Positions 8,213 to 16,274 of a stretch of 64,000 nucleotides of DNA are shown here, piece by piece. This DNA comes from Nitrospira sp. SG-bin1 (lineage in GTDB: Bacteria > Nitrospirota > Nitrospiria > Nitrospirales > Nitrospiraceae): positions 558,001 through 622,000 of the forward strand of contig LVWS01000033.1 in NCBI GenBank assembly GCA_002083365.1. The letters run 5' to 3'. A model generated the notes under the pieces. That model had not been told where the DNA came from, did no database searches, and saw only the letters and a program-made list of their open reading frames with translations. A program made the position numbers and the translations under genes. Numbering within the stretch: the stretch's first letter is position 1; the number at the start of each line of letters is the position of its first letter.

Positions 8213-9550
8213 ATGAAGAGATGGGTTCTTGCAGCGATCCTGTGTGTGATTGGTCTTGGGTTATTCGTGAAGGCCGATGTGGCTCAAGCCAGAGTGGAGG
8301 ATCTTCTCTACGAGAAAGGACAGATCACGAAAGAAGAATGGCTCAAGCTCAAAGCCGAGCATGAAAAAGAAGAGGCGATCGTTCAACAACAGTCAGCGAT
8401 CAAACACTGGTTCGACAAGATCAGCATACGAGGCTATGTGCAAGCTCGCTATAGCTATCTTCCTGGAGATAAATCGATACGGAGCGAGTACGACAACACC
8501 ATTCGCGATAATACAGGCTTTGCCTTCCGCCGCGTCCGCATCGTCTTTTCAGGCGATATCACGGATTGGCTCTCATTCTATATTCAACCGGAATTTGCCG
8601 GCACTGTGCCGGGCACGACCGGGGATCAGAGTAATAACTTTGTCCAACTTCGCGACGCCTATACCGATATATTTCTGCCCGTACCCTTCCTCTTTTTAGA
8701 CAAAAAGGAATTACGGATTCGAGCGGGGCAATCGAAGGTTCCATTTGGGTTCGAAAATCTCCAGTCCAGTCAACAGCGGCTTGCCTTCGACCGAAGCGAC
8801 GGAATCAACAGCGCGGCAAATGGCGAGCGCGACCTCGGATTGTTCCTCTATTACACACCGAATGAGACCAGAAAACTATTCCGAAGACTGATCGATTCGG
8901 GTCTCAAGGGGTCTGGAGACTACGGCCTCTTAGGCATTGGGGTCTACAACGGCCAAACCCTCAATGTCTCGGAACGAAATGACAACAAGCACGTCGTCGT
9001 ACATGCCACCTATCCCATGGAATTACCCTATGGACAAATTATCCAGTTCGGCGCGGATGCATACCGTGGAACGTTCAATGTGGGAGCTCCTTCAGGCACC
9101 GGTCTTCCAGGGACTCCCGCACTTGTCAATAACGGAAACATTCTCGATGAGCGAGTCGGCGTGCATTTTGTATTGTTTCCTCAACCGATTGGTTTTCAAG
9201 CGGAATGGAATTGGGGCCATGGTCCTCAGTTGAATGCTACCCGAACAGCCATTGAGGAAGGTTCCATTCAGGGCGGCTATGTCCAAGGGATGTATAGATG
9301 GGTTGTTAATGATTGGAATACCATCATCCCTTATGTACGGTATCAAGAATACAGCGGCGGAAAGAAGCACCGGACCAATACACCGTTCAACGTGGTCCGC
9401 GAATGGGAAATCGGGATGGAGTGGCAATTCACCAAGGCTCTGGAGTTCACGATCGCCTATGCCAGAAGCAGACGCACTGATACGCAGACGGCGCCTTACC
9501 TTATCCGTGAGGGGGATATTGTCCGGACTCAATTGCAATATAACTTCTAA
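8213..9550 (+). CDS. Phosphate-selective porin, OprP/OprO-like
   Basis: A 445-residue outer-membrane beta-barrel with a signal peptide ending AQA near residue 26. A short coiled segment (KLKAEHEKEEA) follows, then repeated amphipathic strands such as GYVQARYSY, FAFRRVRIVFSG and LSFYIQPEF. The last residue is phenylalanine, as in many barrels. The family forms anion/phosphate channels. ATG 8213 is chosen over the upstream TTG at 8180 because GGAGG (8201-8205) sits seven bases before it and the signal peptide begins there. The preceding Pho-box array and the pst operon downstream support a role in phosphate uptake under starvation. Confidence 0.85.
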   Translation: MKRWVLAAILCVIGLGLFVKADVAQARVEDLLYEKGQITKEEWLKLKAEHEKEEAIVQQQSAIKHWFDKISIRGYVQARYSYLPGDKSIRSEYDNTIRDNTGFAFRRVRIVFSGDITDWLSFYIQPEFAGTVPGTTGDQSNNFVQLRDAYTDIFLPVPFLFLDKKELRIRAGQSKVPFGFENLQSSQQRLAFDRSDGINSAANGERDLGLFLYYTPNETRKLFRRLIDSGLKGSGDYGLLGIGVYNGQTLNVSERNDNKHVVVHATYPMELPYGQIIQFGADAYRGTFNVGAPSGTGLPGTPALVNNGNILDERVGVHFVLFPQPIGFQAEWNWGHGPQLNATRTAIEEGSIQGGYVQGMYRWVVNDWNTIIPYVRYQEYSGGKKHRTNTPFNVVREWEIGMEWQFTKALEFTIAYARSRRTDTQTAPYLIREGDIVRTQLQYNF

Positions 9551-9564
9551 CGCTGGCGACCTTA

Positions 9565-9587
9565 AAGAAGCCGTAAGTCGGCTTCTT
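9565..9587 (+). terminator. Hairpin after the porin gene
   Basis: A perfect 9-bp inverted repeat (AAGAAGCCG/CGGCTTCTT) with a five-base loop starts 15 bases after the porin stop. There is no T run after it, so termination may be weak or the hairpin may stabilise the transcript. Confidence 0.5.
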
Positions 9588-9620
9588 CAAAGTGTCCGTA
9601 TGAACAACAGAATTGGGAGA

Positions 9621-9649
9621 TGTAACACCGTTGTAACATCGCGGTAACA
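9621..9649 (+). promoter_or_regulatory. Putative PhoB box array upstream of pstS
   Basis: Three nearly identical heptamers lie in exact 11-base register: TGTAACA (9621), TGTAACA (9632) and GGTAACA (9643). This is the direct-repeat geometry of PhoB operators. The array ends about 62 bases before the preferred pstS start, as in the porin gene. Confidence 0.65.
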
Positions 9650-9711
9650 CCTGCGTGATGCCATGGGCATAGGATCTACATAAAAGGACCAGGATGAGGA
9701 AAGGAATACCT

Positions 9712-10704
9712 ATGGAAAGATCATCTATGAAGAGCAGCCTGGGGGCACTAGCCCTCCTCGCGACGCTTGCATCAGGGCTTTCATCGGTCTATGCCGATGA
9801 TGCAATTGTGTTGGATCCGGCTTTAAAAGGCTACGTCAAAGTCACCGGTGTATCCGGTAATGTCAATAGCATCGGTTCAGATACGCTCAACAATCTGATG
9901 ACGCTCTGGGCCGAAGGGTTTCGTAAGCAATATCCCAGCGTCAAGATTCAAATCGAAGGGAAGGGATCGAGCACTGCACCTCCGGCCCTGATCGAGGGGA
10001 CTGCGCAATTGGGGCCAATGTCTCGCGCGATGAAAAATACCGAGATCGATGCCTTTGAACGAAAATTCAGATATAAACCGACCGCGTTTCCGGTCGCTAT
10101 CGACGCGCTGGCCGTCTATGTCAACAAGGACAACTCTGTCCGAGGATTCACGATGGCCCAAGTCGACGCGATTTTTTCGAAGACCCGTCGATTTGGCGCT
10201 CCGGCAAACCTCGAACGGTGGGGTCAGGTAGGAGTGAAGGGCGAAGTGGCGGATTTGCCGATCAGTATCTATGGCCGTAACTCAGCCTCCGGTACCTACG
10301 GATTTTTCAAGGAATATGCGCTGAAAAACGGCGACTTTAAGGATGAAGTGAAAGAACAGCCTGGCTCGGCATCCGTGGTGCAAGGTATCACGGAGGATCA
10401 AGCCGGTATCGGGTACAGTGGGATCGGCTATTTGACATCAGGAGTGCGGGCCATCCCATTAGCTGAAAAAGAGGGTGCGCCTTTCGTGGAGCCGTCGCAG
10501 GCCAATGCCCTGAACGGGTCCTATCCACTCTGGCGACATTTGTTGATCTACGTCAATAAAGCGCCCAACAAGCCGCTTGACCCGCTCGTGAAGGAGTTCA
10601 TCAAGTTTGTGTACAGCAAAGAAGGGCAGGCGATCGTCATCAAGGACGGGTTCTTCCCTCTTCCGCAATCCGTGATTGAAAGAGAATTGGCAAAAATCGA
10701 GTAG
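9712..10704 (+). CDS. pstS: Phosphate ABC transporter substrate-binding protein
   Basis: A 330-residue periplasmic phosphate-binding protein with signal peptide (ALLATLASGLSSVYA, cleavage near residue 29). GSDTLNNLMTLWAEGF, GKGSSTAPPALIEGTAQLGPMSRAMK and YGRNSASGTYGFFKEY carry the Ser/Thr/Asp/Arg residues that bind phosphate in PstS. ATG 9712 is preceded by GAGGAAAGGA at good spacing. The in-frame ATGs at 9694 and 9727 are alternatives. First gene of the pstSCAB-phoU series, with a Pho-box array upstream. Confidence 0.93.
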   Translation: MERSSMKSSLGALALLATLASGLSSVYADDAIVLDPALKGYVKVTGVSGNVNSIGSDTLNNLMTLWAEGFRKQYPSVKIQIEGKGSSTAPPALIEGTAQLGPMSRAMKNTEIDAFERKFRYKPTAFPVAIDALAVYVNKDNSVRGFTMAQVDAIFSKTRRFGAPANLERWGQVGVKGEVADLPISIYGRNSASGTYGFFKEYALKNGDFKDEVKEQPGSASVVQGITEDQAGIGYSGIGYLTSGVRAIPLAEKEGAPFVEPSQANALNGSYPLWRHLLIYVNKAPNKPLDPLVKEFIKFVYSKEGQAIVIKDGFFPLPQSVIERELAKIE

Positions 10705-10825
10705 GCCTCAGTCAACTGTCCGGAACGGATCAACCGTGACATGCTCATGGTCGCTCACGATCCAGTGAAACATGCAAGTCGGATAACAAAGCGGAAATGT
10801 CGGGAAAGGAAGCCATGGTCGCAGT

Positions 10826-13147
10826 ATGACAGATCCGCCGTTCACGCCGACACCGGTTCTTCAGGGAGAGCCTTCCCCGAGCCGAGGTTCCATGCAGACC
10901 ACGGCCCTTGTCGGCGGACTGTCCAACCGACGTCAAGTCAGATCCATCACCGATGGGTCCGCACGTTTCATCATCAAGACGGGCGGAATCAGCATCATCC
11001 TTTGCATTCTTGGAATGTGCATTTTTTTGGTCAAAGAAGTCATTCCGCTCTTTCTGCCTCCCCACGCGACCTCGGCCGAACCCATCGCCCTCTCTCCACC
11101 TGAACGTCCATCGACTGCCGCGCTCGTCGGCATTGATGAACATCAAGAGCTCGCCTATGTGCTGCGCGGTGACTCCTTGGAGTTCGTCTTCTTAGGAGGA
11201 GCAACGTCCACGGTATCGGGAATTCCCTCGCGCTCCTTGGTGCAGAACGGCTCGGTTACCGCGTTGGCGCGAGCGTTGGGGAAGGGTCATTCTCTGGCCA
11301 TCGGCACGGAAGACGGACGTGTCATTCCTGTGAACATCGAATTCACACAAGACTTTCAAGATAACGAACGTTCGATTTCTCCATCGGTCACGGTCGGGTC
11401 TCCGATCGCCGTCGCACCGACGCCACAACCCGTCGTGAAGATGGCGTATCAGAGCACGGAATCCGAGGTGCGGATCGCCGCGTTGCTCCAAGACCACCAT
11501 CTCTGGCTCACCACGAGCCGGAACACCTCCCGCGCCGATGGAACCACCGTTACGTCGATCACGCAGGTCGATCTCACGCCGAGCATCTCTGGTCGTGTGA
11601 CAGCGCTGACATTGGGGAGTCGTGCGGAAATTCTCGCCGTCGGGACGGAAGAGGGCAATCTGTACCACATGGACTTACGGGAGCCGGGGAGGCCTGTGCT
11701 GGTCGAGACGACACAGACCTCCGTGCCCGGTGAAGCGGTAACAGCACTTGCCTACTTGATGGGCGACCGGAGTCTTGTTGTTGGTGGGGCAGCGGGACAT
11801 GTGGCCGTGTGGATGCCTGTGCGGGAACATCCGGGCACCAATGCGACCCATATGACGGCCATTCATCGGTTTGCCCCTCATAAAAGTTCGGTGACCGACA
11901 TCACGATTTCCCAACGCGATAAGGGGTTCATCACCACCGACGCCGGGAGAGAAATCCGCCTCCACCATTCGACGTCTGAACAAACGTTGCTGACGCTCAC
12001 GCCGCAAGGGGGAGGGCTCCGGAATACCTATTTTGCTCCCAAAGCGGATGGTGTGGTGAGCTTGACCGAGGATCATCGACTGGTCCACTATCACATCACG
12101 AATCCCTATCCGGAAATCACCTTGGCCACCTTGTTCGCCCCGGTCTGGTACGAGGGGTATGAGCAACCGAAACTCGTCTGGCAATCCTCGAGCGGGTCTG
12201 ACGACTTTGAGCCGAAGTTCAGCCTGACTCCGCTGATCTTCGGAACCATCAAAGGGACCGTCTACGCCGTGCTCTTGGCGGTGCCGTTGGCGGTATTGGC
12301 GGCAATCTACACCGCCATGTTCATGCATCCCAATCTGCGGGCGAAGATCAAACCCACGATTGAAATCATGGCGGCGTTACCCACCGTGGTGCTCGGATTT
12401 CTGGCCGGTCTCTGGTTTGCGCCGGTTCTGGAGCGGAACTTTCCCGCCATGACGGGGATGCTCTTGATGATGCCCGTGGCCATCGCCCTGTCGACCGGGC
12501 TCTTTCTTATGCTCCCGGCCTCCCTCAAGCATCGCGTGCGGCCCGGTGTCGAGGCGTTGCTCATGATGCCGATCATCATCGCCGTTGTCTGGGGGTGTCT
12601 TGAGACCAACGCATGGTGGGAATCCGTTTTATTCGGCGGCCATTATAAGTCGTGGCTGCAGACGTATCTCGGCCTGAACTATGACCAGCGGAACGCCATC
12701 GTGGTGGGCGTCGCCATGGGATTTGCCATCATTCCCATCATTTACAGTATTTCAGAAGAGGCCCTGTCCAACGTCCCCAAGAATCTCATCGCCGGATCCT
12801 TGGCGCTCGGCGCGACGCGGTGGCAAACCCTCGTTCATCTCGTCCTGATCTCAGCCAGCCCCGGGATTTTTTCGGCCTTGATGATCGGGCTCGGTCGGGC
12901 CGTTGGAGAAACCATGATCGTCCTGATGGCGACCGGGAATACCCCGATCATGGATTGGAGCATGTTTAACGGATTTCGGACGCTTTCCGCGAATATTGCG
13001 GTGGAGATTCCTGAGGCGCCGCATGGCGGGACATTGTATCGCACGCTTTTTTTGGCGGGGTTGCTCCTCTTTGTGGCCACGTTCGTCCTCAATACGATAG
13101 CGGAATTGATACGACAACGGCTGAGGGAGAAATACAGCCAATTCTAG
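10826..13147 (+). CDS. pstC: Phosphate ABC transporter permease PstC with large N-terminal domain
   Basis: A 773-residue inner-membrane permease, more than twice the E. coli PstC length. A first transmembrane helix lies near residues 50-70. A long extramembrane part follows (about 95-430) with repeated blade-like segments (ALTLGSRAEILAVGTEEGN, ALAYLMGDRSLVVGGAAGH, DITISQRDKGFITTDAG), suggesting a beta-propeller. The permease proper (about 465-770) has the EAA-type loop SNVPKNLIAGSLALGATRWQT and LGRAVGETM. Large PstC proteins of this kind occur in other bacteria. The extra domain probably faces the periplasm, which is inferred from topology. It forms the channel with PstA. Confidence 0.88.
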   Translation: MTDPPFTPTPVLQGEPSPSRGSMQTTALVGGLSNRRQVRSITDGSARFIIKTGGISIILCILGMCIFLVKEVIPLFLPPHATSAEPIALSPPERPSTAALVGIDEHQELAYVLRGDSLEFVFLGGATSTVSGIPSRSLVQNGSVTALARALGKGHSLAIGTEDGRVIPVNIEFTQDFQDNERSISPSVTVGSPIAVAPTPQPVVKMAYQSTESEVRIAALLQDHHLWLTTSRNTSRADGTTVTSITQVDLTPSISGRVTALTLGSRAEILAVGTEEGNLYHMDLREPGRPVLVETTQTSVPGEAVTALAYLMGDRSLVVGGAAGHVAVWMPVREHPGTNATHMTAIHRFAPHKSSVTDITISQRDKGFITTDAGREIRLHHSTSEQTLLTLTPQGGGLRNTYFAPKADGVVSLTEDHRLVHYHITNPYPEITLATLFAPVWYEGYEQPKLVWQSSSGSDDFEPKFSLTPLIFGTIKGTVYAVLLAVPLAVLAAIYTAMFMHPNLRAKIKPTIEIMAALPTVVLGFLAGLWFAPVLERNFPAMTGMLLMMPVAIALSTGLFLMLPASLKHRVRPGVEALLMMPIIIAVVWGCLETNAWWESVLFGGHYKSWLQTYLGLNYDQRNAIVVGVAMGFAIIPIIYSISEEALSNVPKNLIAGSLALGATRWQTLVHLVLISASPGIFSALMIGLGRAVGETMIVLMATGNTPIMDWSMFNGFRTLSANIAVEIPEAPHGGTLYRTLFLAGLLLFVATFVLNTIAELIRQRLREKYSQF

Positions 13148-13226
13148 TAGCGATGGGTTTCGCACGACGACTTTCGAGGCCGGCCGCTGGAAGCCGGTCA
13201 GGCACAGTTCGCAGGCGCGTGAATCG

Positions 13227-14642
13227 ATGAAACAGTGGGTCAAACATTTCATGGCAAGCGGTGAGCTCTTCATTTGGGGCTGCGGAGCAGGGCTGTCCAT
13301 TTCACTCCTCATGATCGGCGGGCTGTTGGTGTTGATTCTCCTCAACGGGTTCGGCTATTTCTGGCCGGCTGATCTGTACGAATTGACCCTGAAAGACGGA
13401 AAACATGTGATCGGCCAGTTGGCCGGCGAAGAAGTGAGTCCGAAAGGTATCCCACGAATCAGGATGAAGATCGGCAATCGCGATCTGTACGGGTTGGACT
13501 ATCGGTGGATCAACACCGATCAGATCATCGAGCGAACCACACCGGCCGATCTCGTAATGGTGGAACGACGTGAGTGGGGCAATTTCTATGGACGGCTGCG
13601 GACCCTCGTCAAGGAAGACCAGATCGTGGCAGAAGGCGACGACGCGGTATGGCGATCCTTACCGTCCCTGCTTCGGCATACGGAATCGAATGAAGCGGAG
13701 AGCGCGTACAGCCTGCTCGTCGTCGATGCCAATGGGAAAGAAAAGTCCTTGTCACTTAGCCAAGTCATGCGGGTCTTGCGGCCCAATGACCTGTCGACCT
13801 TGGAAAAGGTTTGGGTGTATCTCGGCAATCTTTGGACGGTTTTGACGACGGAACCACGAGAAGCCAATACGGAGGGCGGGATTTTCCCGGCCATTTTCGG
13901 CACGGTCATGATGGTCATGATCATGAGCTTCGTCGTGACTCCCTTTGGCGTGATCGGAGCCTTGTATCTGAGGGAGTATGCCCGCCAGGGGGTCATCGTG
14001 CGGACCGTCCGTATCGCCGTCAACAATCTCGCCGGGGTTCCCTCGATCGTCTTCGGCGTGTTTGGGTTGGGGTTTTTTGTGTATGGCGTCGGCGGTAGTC
14101 TGGATGCGCTGTGGTTTTCCGATCGATTGCCGACTCCGACGTTTGGAACGGGGGGAATTCTCTGGGCTTCGTTGACATTGGCGCTCTTAACCGTTCCTGT
14201 CGTCATCGTTGCGACAGAGGAGGGCCTGGCGGCGGTACCACGAGAATACCGTGAAGGGTCGATCGGGTTGGGCGCGACGAAATGGGAAACGATGTGGAAA
14301 GTCGTGCTGCCCTCGGCCCTGCCGGGTATTTTGACCGGATTGATTCTGGCCATGGCGCGCGCGGCCGGTGAGGTCGCTCCCTTGATGTTGACCGGCGTCG
14401 TGAAACTGGCGCCTGCCATGCCGATCGACGGGACATGGCCCTTCATTCACTTGGACCGAAAGTTCATGCACTTAGGGTTTCATATCTATGACGTGGGGTT
14501 TCAGTCGCCGAATGTCGAGGCGGCCAAGCCCATGGTCTATGTGACGACTTTGGTGTTGATCCTTGTGGTGGTGACGCTGAATCTGACTGGAATTGTCTTG
14601 CGAAATCGCATGAGGAGGAAATATGCTGGATCAACAGTATGA
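13227..14642 (+). CDS. pstA: Phosphate ABC transporter permease PstA with inserted domain
   Basis: A 471-residue inner-membrane permease, longer than the roughly 300 residues usual for PstA. The first transmembrane helix is near residues 18-40. An extramembrane insertion of about 170 residues follows (from [16 protein letters not shown] to VWVYLGNLW), before the five-helix permease core. The core has the EAA-type loop [21 protein letters not shown] and the [15 protein letters not shown] segment. Both permeases of this operon are enlarged in the same place, after the first helix, so the two added domains may contact each other or PstS. Its 3' end overlaps pstB by 20 bases. Confidence 0.9.
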   Translation: MKQWVKHFMASGELFIWGCGAGLSISLLMIGGLLVLILLNGFGYFWPADLYELTLKDGKHVIGQLAGEEVSPKGIPRIRMKIGNRDLYGLDYRWINTDQIIERTTPADLVMVERREWGNFYGRLRTLVKEDQIVAEGDDAVWRSLPSLLRHTESNEAESAYSLLVVDANGKEKSLSLSQVMRVLRPNDLSTLEKVWVYLGNLWTVLTTEPREANTEGGIFPAIFGTVMMVMIMSFVVTPFGVIGALYLREYARQGVIVRTVRIAVNNLAGVPSIVFGVFGLGFFVYGVGGSLDALWFSDRLPTPTFGTGGILWASLTLALLTVPVVIVATEEGLAAVPREYREGSIGLGATKWETMWKVVLPSALPGILTGLILAMARAAGEVAPLMLTGVVKLAPAMPIDGTWPFIHLDRKFMHLGFHIYDVGFQSPNVEAAKPMVYVTTLVLILVVVTLNLTGIVLRNRMRRKYAGSTV

Positions 14643-15501
14643 AATGAAGCCTCGAGTGCCTCCCCCGGCACCCATCTCTTCCTCGGTGAAAGCGGAGCGC
14701 ATGGAAACGAGTGTTTCAAAGGTATCGTCTCAACACTGTGTGCAAGAGAACTCCAAACTTCGGGTGCAGGGCTTCAACTTCTTCTACGGTCCGGTTCAAG
14801 CGCTGTTCAAAATCGATCTGGAGATTCCCGAACATCAAGTGACCGCGTTCATCGGGCCATCCGGCTGCGGAAAGTCCACATTGCTGCGGTGCATGAATCG
14901 ACTCAACGACCTTATCGAAGGCGCTCGGCACGAAGGCAATATTCTCTTGGATGAGATCGATATTTTTGATCCGCTGATCGATATCACGGACCTGCGAAAA
15001 CGTGTAGGGATGGTGTTCCAAAAATCCAATCCCTTCCCCAAATCGATCCATGAAAATGTCGCCTATGGCCCCCGGTTGCAAGGCTTGAAGAATCGGACGG
15101 TGCTGGAAGAGATCATCGAGCGAAGTCTCCGAGGAGCCGGCTTATGGGAAGAAGTGAAGGATCGGCTCCATAAGAGCGCTCTTGGATTGTCCGGCGGTCA
15201 GCAGCAACGGCTCTGCATCGCGCGGGCGCTTGCCGTCAAGCCGGACGTCCTTCTGATGGATGAACCTTGTTCTGCGCTTGACCCGATCGCCACCGGGGTC
15301 ATCGAGGAATTGTTGTTTTCGCTGAAGAAGGAATTGACCGTTGTCATCGTCACCCACAACATGCAGCAAGCCGCGCGGGTGTCGGATAAAACCGCATTCA
15401 TGTACCTCGGCCAATTGATCGAGTTCGGTCGCACGAAGCAACTGTTCACGAACCCTTCAAAGAAGCAGACCGAAGACTATATTACCGGACGATTCGGGTG
15501 A
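14623..15501 (+). CDS. pstB: Phosphate ABC transporter ATP-binding protein
   Basis: A 292-residue ABC ATPase that powers the Pst importer. Walker [10 protein letters not shown] is near residue 80, the Q-loop in [12 protein letters not shown], the signature LSGGQQQRL near residue 190, and Walker [14 protein letters not shown], with the switch histidine in [13 protein letters not shown]. About 40 extra residues precede the conserved core. ATG 14623 is supported by GAGGAGG just upstream, inside the pstA end. A shorter start at 14701 cannot be excluded. PstB ends four bases before phoU starts. Confidence 0.96.
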   Translation: MLDQQYEMKPRVPPPAPISSSVKAERMETSVSKVSSQHCVQENSKLRVQGFNFFYGPVQALFKIDLEIPEHQVTAFIGPSGCGKSTLLRCMNRLNDLIEGARHEGNILLDEIDIFDPLIDITDLRKRVGMVFQKSNPFPKSIHENVAYGPRLQGLKNRTVLEEIIERSLRGAGLWEEVKDRLHKSALGLSGGQQQRLCIARALAVKPDVLLMDEPCSALDPIATGVIEELLFSLKKELTVVIVTHNMQQAARVSDKTAFMYLGQLIEFGRTKQLFTNPSKKQTEDYITGRFG

Positions 15502-15505
15502 GCAC

Positions 15506-16177
15506 ATGATCCAACGGCATTTCGATGAAGAGCTGGCGGAACTCAAGACGAAACTGGCGCGGATGGCCGGTCTTGCCGAAGACCAAATCGACAAGGCCTT
15601 GACCGCGCTGGTAACACGCGACTCGGCCTTGGCTTGCCAGGTGATCGAGCGGGATCACAAAGTCAATGCGATGGACGTGGAGATCGACGAAGCATGCATC
15701 GAGCTGTTGGCACTCCACCAGCCTGCCGCGCGGGACTTGAGATTGGTGACGACGGCCATGAAGATCTCGACCGAACTCGAGCGCATCAGCGATCTGTCGG
15801 AGAACGTCTGCGAGCGTGCCATCGAGCTGAACGAAGAGCCGCAGCTGAAACCCTACATCGATATTCCGAGGATGGGCAACTGGACGCGAATCATGGTGAA
15901 GGAAAGTATCGATGCCTTCATCAAGGAGGATGCCGTCCTGGCCAGGAAAGTGCTCGGGGATGATGATGTGGTCGATGATCTGATGGAGCAGCTGTTCCGT
16001 GAGCTGCTCTCGTTCATGATCGAAAATCCCCACACGATTTCCCGTGCCATTCGTCTCAGTTTCATCGCCAAGTATTTGGAGCGAATGGCCGACCACGCCA
16101 CCAATATTGCGGAATTGGTGGTCTATCTGGTGGAAGGCAAGATCATCCGCCACACGTCACCGCCGGTGGCATCTTGA
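15506..16177 (+). CDS. phoU: Phosphate transport regulator PhoU
   Basis: A 223-residue all-helical protein of usual PhoU length, with two PhoU repeats (about residues 15-105 and 120-205). Each has the metal-binding acidic pattern ERISDLSENVCERA or ERMADHATNIAELV. PhoU couples the Pst transporter to PhoR/PhoB signalling and keeps the Pho regulon off when phosphate is plentiful. It is the last gene of the pst series, starting four bases after pstB. FtsK follows after 97 bases. Confidence 0.96.
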   Translation: MIQRHFDEELAELKTKLARMAGLAEDQIDKALTALVTRDSALACQVIERDHKVNAMDVEIDEACIELLALHQPAARDLRLVTTAMKISTELERISDLSENVCERAIELNEEPQLKPYIDIPRMGNWTRIMVKESIDAFIKEDAVLARKVLGDDDVVDDLMEQLFRELLSFMIENPHTISRAIRLSFIAKYLERMADHATNIAELVVYLVEGKIIRHTSPPVAS

Positions 16178-16274
16178 ACACCGCGGGATATGCGCTTCTG
16201 CGCATGTGCGGTGGAGTATGACTCGTATGCGTGTTCGTTTGAAATGACCCTCCCCCTGTGTTAGCATCCGCGAC

